Made by a program: the position numbers and the translations under genes. A model generated the notes under the pieces. It was given only the letters and a program-made list of their open reading frames with translations, was not told the DNA's origin and made no database searches. Of a DNA stretch of 11,196 bases, positions 1-6,104 are shown one piece after another. The stretch is from JBGPYM01 sp041493205 (GTDB lineage Bacteria; Bacteroidota; Ignavibacteria; UBA10030; UBA6906): contig JBGPYM010000089.1 of the NCBI GenBank assembly GCA_041493205.1, positions 1 to 11,196 of the forward strand, written 5' to 3'. The stretch's first letter is position 1, and each line of letters opens with the position of its first letter.

Positions 1-1886
1 CCTGTGTTTTCCACCGTGTAGGCGGCGAGTTGCTGGGTCCCGTCGGGGGAGTAAAGCACCGCCCCCTCCGTTGTACCAATCCATTTCTGATTCAGGGGGT
101 CAACGGCTATTGTATTGATGACAACCCCCGGCAAGGGCTTGTATGCCGCAATCCCCCCCTGGCGGGTCGGGTTGTTCGGGTCGAGAATAATTGCGATTCC
201 CCTGTCCGTCCCCACCCAGATGTCATTTTCCTTGTCGACGACAATGGTCTTTACGTCGTCGCTCGGGAGGCCGTTCGCCGAAGTAATGTGGACCGCGGCG
301 ACACTGTCGATCGCCCCGCGGTTGCCGAGCGAAACAATCCCTTTCTGGCCTGGATCCCTGACGATCGCCCAGAGGTTGTCGGAAGCATCAACCGCCAGAC
401 ACCGGTCGACCGGCCTGTCCATGAGCGTTCCGACCTTTGAACCGCCGACGTACAGGGGAAGTGTTCGCCAGACCCCCCCCGCGCTGCGCACCGCGAGCAC
501 ATTGCGGTCAGCAGCAAGAACGATGGACGTCCAGACATTCCCCCGGCTGTCGCATGCAACGCTGCTCGTGACGACGAATGAGGGGTCTGCAGTGATCCCG
601 ACCATCCCGACATTCGTGCCGTAAACCCTGTTTGAGTCGATGGCGGTTGCCCCGGCCGGGATCTCCACGATTCCCCGCCCGTACAGGCTCGCCCAGACAG
701 ACCCGTTGCACCCGACGGACACGCGGTAGACTTCATCGGCCGGAAGCGGACTGTTGCTCATCGTGAACGAACGCCAGCGCGTCCCGTCAAACTTGTAGAC
801 GCCTTTTCCCGAACTTTCGCCCGAAGCCCCCCAGATCGACCCGCCGGGATCGACAACGACATTGATAAACGCATTGGCGTTGGGTCCGTCGGGAAAATGC
901 CCCGTCCAGCTCCCCGCATACGTGAGGATGCCCCCTGCGAGGGATCCGATCACCGGTGTGCCGCTGGCGGACGTCGTGACCGAGGTCGGCACGTACGGCA
1001 GGGCGGCGCCGTAAAGCTGTGCGCTGTTCGCCGGGTCGACCGTCCACACCTCGCCGGCGGCGGTGCAGACGGTGAGGACGGATGCAGTTGCGCTGATGCC
1101 GATGATCGACTTGCCCGAGAGTGTTGCTACGGACTGCCACACACTGCCGTCGAACCAGTACACCCCGGCGGTTGTGCCGGCATACACGCGCCCCTGGAAC
1201 TCCGCCAACCCGAGCGGAATGCTCCCGGGGCTGCCGACCGGGTAAAGCGTCCATGCCGTCGGCTCAAGGAGATTCGGACTCGCCAGGCTCGCCGAGGCAA
1301 CGCGGTGCGTGACGAGGCCGTCGGACACCGAAGCCCAGATACGCCCGCCGCTCACGATCGCTCCCGAAACGGCAACCCGGACATTGGACGGGTAGGAGCC
1401 GAATTTCGTGAACGTGTCGCCGAATTCCCGCCGCGCACGCCGGTACACGCTCAGGCCGAAATCGGAGCTGATCAGCACCGTGTCGCCTGCCGGCGTCAGG
1501 GCATTGATCTTCTTCTGGGTCTGCCCCGGGAACGTCGCGATATCGGTAATAGTAAGGAGAGAACCGTTTGCAGGAGAGTACAGATACAGGAGGCCGTCGG
1601 AAGAGCCCGCCCAGACATCGCCCGCGGCGTCAACACCCGCGGCGGTCAGGTCGATGCTCTGCAGCCCGTCGGCATTGGTAAAGCGAAGATACTGGCCCGT
1701 CCCTGTGTCCCAGCGGAAGAGGCCGCCGCTCGTCGCGGCCCACAGCATATTTCCACTGCGGGCGATCCCACGCACGTCCTTCATCGACGTGAAGTTTTTC
1801 CACGTCCCCGTGCCGGCACCCGCCGTGCAGGAAGCGATCAGGAGGAACGCGCAGAGTCGCCACCACCGCGTAGTCATGTCCGTCAT
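1..1886 (-). CDS. PorZ-like beta-propeller lipoprotein (C-terminus beyond window)
   Basis: An open frame runs from ATG 1886 to the left edge with no stop (628 codons seen), so the gene is partial at its 3' end. A second in-frame ATG at 1877 is an equally possible start. Residues 5-20 look like a lipoprotein signal: WWR, a hydrophobic stretch, then lipobox IASC with Cys20. From residue 26 repeated beta-propeller blades follow: WAATSGGLFRWD near 48, AGSSDGLLYLY near 91, KKINAL near 123 and SSDFGLSVY near 138. This order (Gly-Leu-Phe blade, then KKIN and a DFG-like blade) resembles the N-terminal propeller of PorZ, a type IX secretion surface component. Near residues 530-565 a two-component-regulator propeller repeat reads GLPSDDVKTIVVDKENDIWVGT. 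PorZ ends in a secretion/sorting domain; that part would lie outside the window. It sits 43 bases downstream of ribH. The alternative is a generic regulator-propeller surface protein. The propeller fold is well supported; the PorZ assignment is from motif memory. Confidence 0.85.
   Translation of the reverse strand, partial: MTDMTTRWWRLCAFLLIASCTAGAGTGTWKNFTSMKDVRGIARSGNMLWAATSGGLFRWDTGTGQYLRFTNADGLQSIDLTAAGVDAAGDVWAGSSDGLLYLYSPANGSLLTITDIATFPGQTQKKINALTPAGDTVLISSDFGLSVYRRARREFGDTFTKFGSYPSNVRVAVSGAIVSGGRIWASVSDGLVTHRVASASLASPNLLEPTAWTLYPVGSPGSIPLGLAEFQGRVYAGTTAGVYWFDGSVWQSVATLSGKSIIGISATASVLTVCTAAGEVWTVDPANSAQLYGAALPYVPTSVTTSASGTPVIGSLAGGILTYAGSWTGHFPDGPNANAFINVVVDPGGSIWGASGESSGKGVYKFDGTRWRSFTMSNSPLPADEVYRVSVGCNGSVWASLYGRGIVEIPAGATAIDSNRVYGTNVGMVGITADPSFVVTSSVACDSRGNVWTSIVLAADRNVLAVRSAGGVWRTLPLYVGGSKVGTLMDRPVDRCLAVDASDNLWAIVRDPGQKGIVSLGNRGAIDSVAAVHITSANGLPSDDVKTIVVDKENDIWVGTDRGIAIILDPNNPTRQGGIAAYKPLPGVVINTIAVDPLNQKWIGTTEGAVLYSPDGTQQLAAYTVENT
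473..480 (-). repeat. G8 homopolymer inside the PorZ-like gene
   Basis: Eight consecutive Gs on the coding strand encode part of Ala-Gly-Gly-Val. The reading frame is intact through it. A second tract of seven Gs lies at 153-159 in the same gene. Such tracts are prone to slippage during replication and to sequencing error. Confidence 0.9.
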
Positions 1887-1906
1887 TCCAACAGGCGGAC
1901 TCCCCG

Positions 1907-1920
1907 GCGCCGGCCGGCGC
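1907..1920. repeat. 14-base perfect palindrome between ribH and propeller gene
   Basis: GCGCCGGCCGGCGC is fully self-complementary and lies in the 43-base gap after the ribH stop. It has no following T-run, so it is not an intrinsic terminator. A short hairpin or a chance product of GC-rich sequence are both possible. Confidence 0.3.
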
Positions 1921-1929
1921 ACGTGTCCG

Positions 1930-2418
1930 TCACTTCGTCGGGCCTTTCTTCCCTTCGGTGAGTTGTCGCATCAGATCCGCCAGCTCGATCGCCGACAGCG
2001 CGGCATCCCATCCCTTGTTTCCCGCCTTTGCACCGGCGCGCTCGAGCGCCTGCTCAAGGGAGTCGGTGGTGAGGACGCCGAAGGCGACCGGCGTTCCGGT
2101 CTGCAGTGCCACCTGGCCGATCCCTTTCGTCACCTCTGCGGCGATGTAATCGAAGTGGGGCGTCTCGCCCCTGATGACGCAGCCCAGGCAGACCACCGCG
2201 TCGACGGTCCCGCCGGAGGCGACGCGCAGCGCAACCTGCGGAATCTCGAACGAGCCGGGGCAGCGAATGACGGTGATGTCTTTCGCGTCGGCGCCGTGCC
2301 GGAGCAGACAATCCATGGCGCCCTGCAGGAGCTGTTCGGTGACGAGGCCGTTGAACCGGCTGACCACGATGCCGAACGACCGGCCCCGCGCGGAAAGTGT
2401 TCCTTCGATGGTGTGCAT
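1930..2418 (-). CDS. ribH: 6,7-dimethyl-8-ribityllumazine synthase
   Basis: This enzyme condenses 5-amino-6-ribitylaminouracil with 3,4-dihydroxy-2-butanone 4-phosphate to give 6,7-dimethyl-8-ribityllumazine, the penultimate step of riboflavin synthesis, in the cytoplasm. The 162-residue length is normal for the family. Visible signatures are SRFN at 20-23 (substrate-binding Phe), PGSFE at 54-58, GCVIRGETPHFDYI at 79-92 with the GET phosphate loop and catalytic-type His88, GVLTTDS at 114-120, and the C-terminal RAGAKAGNKG helix start near 127-136. The ATG at 2418 lies 25 bases after the PHP gene stop, with only a weak GGGA upstream. No FMN riboswitch and no other rib gene are visible nearby, so it appears to be a lone rib gene inside the crp-PHP-ribH-propeller unit. 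The identification is secure. Confidence 0.97.
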   Translation of the reverse strand: MHTIEGTLSARGRSFGIVVSRFNGLVTEQLLQGAMDCLLRHGADAKDITVIRCPGSFEIPQVALRVASGGTVDAVVCLGCVIRGETPHFDYIAAEVTKGIGQVALQTGTPVAFGVLTTDSLEQALERAGAKAGNKGWDAALSAIELADLMRQLTEGKKGPTK

Positions 2419-2443
2419 GAGAAAATTCCCAAATTGTTCGCAG

Positions 2444-3268
2444 CTACGACTGCAACCGCCGGCGCATCATCTCCACGTTGAGCGTCGGGACGACATAGCG
2501 TCCGAGCGCCTCCCGGTCGTTCCGCCGCCCGCCATGAAAATCAGAACCGCCGCTCGCAAGGAGAAAATACTCGTTGACGATGCCCGTGTAGTGGGCGATG
2601 CGCTCCGGGCTGTGCGACGGATGTATCACCTCGATGCCGTCAATGCCCGCCGCAATCAGCTCCAGCAGAAGTTTTTCGTCGATGGCGGATCCCGGATGCG
2701 CGAGGAACGACAGCCCTCCCGCCCGGGAGAGCATGGCAATGGCGTCGCGCGGCGTCACAAGGTACTTCTTTTCGTATGCGGGCTTCCCGAAGCCGATGTA
2801 CTTCAGGAACGCTTCATGATACGTACCGGTCAGCCCTTCTTCCACGAGAGCGTTGGCGATGTGGGGGCGTCCCACCGATCCTGTCCCGGCCTGGTCCAGA
2901 ACCGCCTCGAGCGTGAGCGGAATCTGCAGGTTGTTCAGCTTCCCGACGATCCGTTCCGCACGCTTGAGGCGCTCCTGGCGGAACAGCAACAGGTGCTCCT
3001 GCAGTCCGGCATCCCGGTGGTCAAAACAATACCCGAGGATGTGAACGTCCTGCTCGCCGACGCTTGTGCTCAGCTCGACGCCTGCGATCACTTCGATGCC
3101 CGCCTGCTTGCCGAGGTCGTATGCCTCGTCAAGCGCCCCGGTATGATCGTGATCGGTGATGGCAATCGTGCTCAGGCCAGCGAGCCTGGCGCGGTCGATG
3201 AGTTCACGGGGGGAGAGGGCGCCGTCGGAGAACGACGTGTGGAGATGGAGATCCGCTTTACCATCCAT
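2444..3268 (-). CDS. PHP-domain metal-dependent phosphoesterase (TrpH/RNase AM-like)
   Basis: This is a 274-residue protein of the PHP (polymerase and histidinol phosphatase) superfamily, the type that includes E. coli TrpH/YciV (RNase AM, a 5'-3' exonuclease and 3',5'-nucleotide phosphatase). Metal-ligand motifs appear in the expected order: DLHLHTSFSDG at 6-16 (His8, His10, Asp15), TDHDHTG at 38-44 (Asp39, His40), GVELS at 63-67 (Glu65), HILGY from His76, FLAHPG in the middle, and GGSDFHG near the C-terminus. The family insert GRPHIANALVEEG is present. The likely activity is hydrolysis of phosphomonoester or nucleotide 5'/3' phosphates; the exact substrate cannot be read from sequence. The frame is continuous back to the crp stop codon and ATG 3268 is the first start after it, so the start is well fixed, though no clear Shine-Dalgarno is seen. 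It lies 42 bases after crp and 25 before ribH. Confidence 0.93.
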   Translation of the reverse strand: MDGKADLHLHTSFSDGALSPRELIDRARLAGLSTIAITDHDHTGALDEAYDLGKQAGIEVIAGVELSTSVGEQDVHILGYCFDHRDAGLQEHLLLFRQERLKRAERIVGKLNNLQIPLTLEAVLDQAGTGSVGRPHIANALVEEGLTGTYHEAFLKYIGFGKPAYEKKYLVTPRDAIAMLSRAGGLSFLAHPGSAIDEKLLLELIAAGIDGIEVIHPSHSPERIAHYTGIVNEYFLLASGGSDFHGGRRNDREALGRYVVPTLNVEMMRRRLQS

Positions 3269-3310
3269 GCAGCACGGGCCCGGGTAAGAAAGAACGAGTG
3301 ACGGTCCTGC

Positions 3311-3994
3311 CTACAGATACCTAGACTTGAACTTCTCGTAATCGTTGATGATCAGCTTCCCCCGCTCAATCTCCAGGTGTCCTTCACGGATGAAAGCGTG
3401 TATCATGCGCGAAATGGTTTCGCGCGACGTCCCCGCCATGTTGGCGAGGTCCTGCTGCAGCGGGAGTTCGTCGATCTCCACGCGGCCTTTGCGGATCTTT
3501 CCGATGTCGTCGGCAAGCTGCAGCACTACGTTGGCGACACGCCCTGCAGCGTCCTTCAGCGAGAGACTCTTGATCTGGGCATCCGCCTTCCGCAGCCGCA
3601 TCGTGAGCTCCTTCAGAAGCGCGATGGCGACCGAAGGGAAATCGTGCAGCAATTTCAGGAAATCCCGGCGGTGAATCATGAACAGTTCGGATTTTGTGAT
3701 CGCAACAACGCTCGCGGAGCGGGCCAGCCCGTCCAGGATCGCCATCTCGCCGAAGAAATCGCTCTCGCCGAGTATGGAGAGGATCACTTCGCGACCGTCA
3801 TCGTCCATGCGGACGATCTTGACCTTCCCCGAGACGATCACGAAGAGCGCCGCTCCCGCTTCCTCTTCGAGGAGGATGATGCTCCCCTTCTTGTACTTCT
3901 TCCGGACGCCGACCTTCGCAATGGTGTCGAGGTCCATCGGCTCCAGATCGCACAAAATCGGAACGTTTTTGAGGAATTCGATCTCGTCCTTCAC
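3311..3994 (-). CDS. Crp/Fnr-family transcriptional regulator
   Basis: This 227-residue regulator has an N-terminal cyclic-nucleotide-binding fold (about 8-125), a long dimerisation helix (about 125-150) and a C-terminal winged helix-turn-helix. The phosphate-binding cassette reads GEMAILDGLARSASV at 82-96, with Glu83, Arg92 and Ser93 in the positions that contact cyclic nucleotide in CRP, so ligand binding is plausible. The helix-turn-helix is QQDLANMAGTSRETISRMI around 180-198. Only one cysteine (Cys15) is present, so an FNR-type iron-sulfur cluster is unlikely. The predicted start is GTG at 3994. The nearest GGAGGT lies 16 bases upstream, which is long; a CTG codon at 4006 in the same frame would have better spacing. 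It is the first gene of the second transcription unit and has its own promoter with a possible self-binding site. Its targets and ligand are not evident from the sequence. Confidence 0.93.
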   Translation of the reverse strand: MKDEIEFLKNVPILCDLEPMDLDTIAKVGVRKKYKKGSIILLEEEAGAALFVIVSGKVKIVRMDDDGREVILSILGESDFFGEMAILDGLARSASVVAITKSELFMIHRRDFLKLLHDFPSVAIALLKELTMRLRKADAQIKSLSLKDAAGRVANVVLQLADDIGKIRKGRVEIDELPLQQDLANMAGTSRETISRMIHAFIREGHLEIERGKLIINDYEKFKSRYL

Positions 3995-4084
3995 AACTGA
4001 ATTCAGAGTGACCTCCCTCGGTATTGTGCTGGATTTTGGGAGAAGGAACAGGTGAGTTTGCGACGCGACAAACAGAATGCCCGC

Positions 4085-4113
4085 AATATAGGAGCCCGTG
4101 TGATTAAAGTCAA
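4085..4113 (-). promoter_or_regulatory. sigma70-type promoter for the crp-PHP-ribH-propeller unit
   Basis: On the minus strand TTGACT (4113-4108) is separated by exactly 17 bases from TATATT (4090-4085), each 5 of 6 to the housekeeping consensus. Transcription would start near 4078, giving a leader of roughly 85 bases before the GTG of the regulator. It lies in the only sizeable intergenic gap, just after the end of the PEGA gene, which is the expected place for a new unit to begin. It does not look like the TAnnTTTG promoters of Bacteroidia. Confidence 0.55.
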
Positions 4114-4114
4114 G
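4099..4114 (-). promoter_or_regulatory. candidate Crp/Fnr-type operator over the -35 element
   Basis: The minus strand carries the core dyad TGA-N6-TCA: TTGAC-TTTA-ATCAC matches the FNR consensus TTGAT-N4-ATCAA at 8 of 10 positions. Read on the plus strand, TGTGA-N6-TCAAG matches the CRP consensus TGTGA-N6-TCACA at 8 of 10. It overlaps the -35 hexamer of the promoter driving a Crp/Fnr-family gene, so negative autoregulation is a reasonable inference. A match this short can occur by chance. Confidence 0.33.
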
Positions 4115-4152
4115 GAAAACGGGGTGTGGAGGGCGGCGGGCGGCACGCCGGG

Positions 4153-4962
4153 TCAGTCTGCGAGGAGGAAGTAGGTGAGAAAACCGAAGCCGATCTGGGT
4201 TGCAATGAGCGAAATCCCCGCAGCGGTGTCCAGCCGGCGTGTTTCATCGCGCAGTGCGGGGCTGCCGTTCGCCTGGTACGCAGCGTTCCTGTTGTCGGCT
4301 TTGATCTTGAAGTAGGCGGCGGCGATGCCGGCGACGACGGTTATTCCGCCGGCAACGTACAGCCGGATCGAACTGCGGTCGCCGTTGCTCTCCCTCACCA
4401 GAGCCCCCTCCGGCGGGTCGGATTGCCAGAGTTTTTTCAACACCGCGCGCGTAATGCCCCCCTGGCCCGGCGGCAACGGAATCACCATCCGTTCATATCC
4501 CTGCTTTGACGCGCTGAGACCGCCCGGAATGCCTCCGGGAGGAAGCGCAAAGACCATCGGCGTGGTCCCGAGCGAAGAATCCCCCGCGAAGACCAGTGCA
4601 CCCGAGGGATCCGTGATGATCAGGACCCGCCGCTCGAAGGAATACCGGAGTGTGCGCCGCTCGCCCGGCCCGCAGTGCACCGTGTCAAGGATCGTCCCGG
4701 TGAGCCATGACGGCACGTCGGCATGAACAAGGCGGATGATGTGATTCCCGGCCGCAAGGGAGTCGACGGTCAACGGAGTCGTGCCGCGCTGCACGGAATC
4801 GATGAACACGAGCGCCGTGTCGGGCCCCGTGGCAATCGTGAGTGAGATGCCCACCGGTCCGGCGGCCGAGTCGGCGACCGGAGCTCTTCCCGATCCGGCG
4901 GTTGTATCGCCGATCGTTCCCCACGAAATACCGAGCGCACAGAGCAATCCAAGAACCATCAT
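4153..4962 (-). CDS. PEGA-domain membrane protein
   Basis: This 269-residue protein begins with a short hydrophobic segment (residues 1-18) that acts as a signal peptide or anchor; there is no usable lipobox. Two PEGA-type beta repeats follow: one near 40-83 (VFIDSVQRGTTPLTVDSLAAG) and one near 111-158 (VFAGDSSLGTTPMVFALPPG). Both carry the fold's G-T-T-P turn. After a linker there are two predicted membrane segments, about 200-218 and 247-267, joined by a polar stretch KIKADNRNAAYQ. PEGA domains are small extracytoplasmic modules, often in surface or wall-associated proteins, with no known catalysis. The start codon sits in an ATGATG whose ATGA overlaps the stop of the preceding PQQ-propeller gene, indicating translational coupling. 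It is the last gene of the envelope block. A partner role with the adjacent lipoprotein and barrel protein is inferred from coupling only. Confidence 0.9.
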   Translation of the reverse strand: MMVLGLLCALGISWGTIGDTTAGSGRAPVADSAAGPVGISLTIATGPDTALVFIDSVQRGTTPLTVDSLAAGNHIIRLVHADVPSWLTGTILDTVHCGPGERRTLRYSFERRVLIITDPSGALVFAGDSSLGTTPMVFALPPGGIPGGLSASKQGYERMVIPLPPGQGGITRAVLKKLWQSDPPEGALVRESNGDRSSIRLYVAGGITVVAGIAAAYFKIKADNRNAAYQANGSPALRDETRRLDTAAGISLIATQIGFGFLTYFLLAD

Positions 4963-6104
4963 CGCGGTGCTTCCTTAAACGCAGTCAGCGTGTGTTCGTC
5001 CGTTGCAATGAACAGTTTCCCCAGCGCCAGCGCCGGTGACGTGCGTATGCGCCCGTCGAGTGAATCTCTCCAGACCACCGTCCCGTCAGGGGCGTTGAGC
5101 GCAAAGATCTGCTTCTTCAGCGTCCCCACATACACTGTCGTGCCGGCGACGGCACCCCCCGCGCTGACCGGCCCTCCCAGGTCGGTCACCCATGCCGTCG
5201 TCCCGTCCTTCGCGCGGATGCCGAATGCCTTTCCCGCAAGTGTCCCGACCACAACCAGGTCTCCTGCAGGCACTGCGTTTGCCACGACAGGAGCCCCGGT
5301 CGCACACCGCCACAGGACGGTGCCTGTCTCCCGTTCGACTGCCAGAAGCGATCCCTGCCTGTTGCCGATGTAGATGATCCCGTTCCGGATCAGCGGCGCC
5401 GCCGTCAGCGGCGAACCCGTGTCCACTCTCCACCGGAGCGCGCCTGTCTCCGCGTTCAACGCCGTGAGCCATCCGTCGTCCGCGCCGAAGACCACCGTCC
5501 CCGCCTCTGCGGCCGGGGAGGAACGGATGCCCTTCATCCGGGTGTTCGCGGGGAGTTCGTATTTCCACCGCTGATCTCCCGTTGCACGCTCAAGACAGTA
5601 GAACGTGCCCGCCGTATTCCCGACAAAGAGATGCTCCTGGTAGAGCAGAGGGGAAGTCTCGACGTCGCCATAATTTCTCTTCCACCGGGCCTTCCCGTCA
5701 TTCAAGTCAAATGCGGTAAGGGATTCTTTCGAACTCGAGAGCGCCACGAACGCGACGTTCCCGTCGACTGTCGGGGAACCCTGGATCGCGTCGCCGAGCC
5801 CCGTCCACCCGATGATCTTCCCGTCACCCGCCGCCATCGCGTACAGATCGCCCCGGAGCGTGGCGACGAACACGACGCTGTCCACGATCACCGGCGAGCC
5901 GTTGCCGACTCCCGCATTGACGTCCTGATTCCATGCGCGGGTCAGCGGCGGTGTCACCGGATTCCCCGCTGTGGCCGTATGATCAATACCGCGGGCAAAC
6001 GCGGGCCAGTCCCCCGGCTGCTCGTGAAGACTGCGCTCGATCCGGAGGTTCCCGCATCCGGCGCAGGCCAGTGCACACAGAAGAGTCACAGGCAATGCGC
6101 GCAT
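4959..6104 (-). CDS. PQQ-repeat beta-propeller lipoprotein (BamB-like)
   Basis: This 381-residue protein starts with Met-Arg, a hydrophobic stretch and a lipobox ending ACAGC (Cys17), so it is probably a periplasm-facing lipoprotein. From about residue 60 on it consists of PQQ-type blades: GDLYAMAAGDGKIIGW, TFYCLERATGDQRWKYEL, DGWLTALNAETGALRW, GSLLAVERETGTVLW, GKAFGIRAKDGTTAW and QIFALNAPDGTVVW, ending with HTLTAFKE. This is the repeat seen in BamB, the propeller lipoprotein of the outer-membrane barrel-assembly machine, and in quinoprotein-like dehydrogenases. No quinone or metal site of a dehydrogenase is apparent, so a scaffold role is favoured. The frame is open upstream to 6392, but ATG 6104 is chosen because it gives the signal sequence and overlaps the upstream stop as TGATG. 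It stands directly after an Omp85-type gene, the partner type of BamB. Confidence 0.9.
   Translation of the reverse strand: MRALPVTLLCALACAGCGNLRIERSLHEQPGDWPAFARGIDHTATAGNPVTPPLTRAWNQDVNAGVGNGSPVIVDSVVFVATLRGDLYAMAAGDGKIIGWTGLGDAIQGSPTVDGNVAFVALSSSKESLTAFDLNDGKARWKRNYGDVETSPLLYQEHLFVGNTAGTFYCLERATGDQRWKYELPANTRMKGIRSSPAAEAGTVVFGADDGWLTALNAETGALRWRVDTGSPLTAAPLIRNGIIYIGNRQGSLLAVERETGTVLWRCATGAPVVANAVPAGDLVVVGTLAGKAFGIRAKDGTTAWVTDLGGPVSAGGAVAGTTVYVGTLKKQIFALNAPDGTVVWRDSLDGRIRTSPALALGKLFIATDEHTLTAFKEAPR

Larger units (their letters stand above)
3995..4152 (-). other. intergenic region between envelope block and crp unit
   Basis: This 158-base gap separates the PEGA gene stop from the regulator start. 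It contains the promoter and possible operator described separately, and a GGGAGGT near the 3' side. Its end next to the PEGA gene (4121-4152) is strongly G-rich on the plus strand and C-rich in the transcript. No stem followed by a T-run was found, so there is no clear intrinsic terminator for the upstream block; read-through or factor-dependent termination is possible. Confidence 0.6.

Noticed and set aside
251..1866. Several short minus-strand open frames inside the left-hand gene, suggesting it might be broken
   Set aside because: Direct translation from ATG 1886 stays open to the window edge with repeated propeller blades, so the short frames are out-of-frame shadows and the gene is intact as far as seen.
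2419..2443. FMN riboswitch before ribH
   Set aside because: The gap to the preceding gene is only 25 bases and the PHP coding end shows no riboswitch-like conserved core.
897..2481. Long plus-strand open frames (354 and 357 codons at 897-1961 and 1408-2481)
   Set aside because: They are antisense to the continuous propeller gene and to ribH, have biased Arg/Ala/Pro composition and show no domain.
2174..3301. A 375-codon open frame on the plus strand
   Set aside because: It lies antisense to the PHP gene and part of ribH, both with clear family motifs. Its translation is rich in Arg, Pro and His with no recognisable domain, as expected from the antisense frame of GC-rich genes.
4100..4152. 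Intrinsic terminator after the PEGA gene
   Set aside because: Only short stems (CGGCG with CGCCG) were found, and no T-run follows closely; the first TTTT is well downstream.
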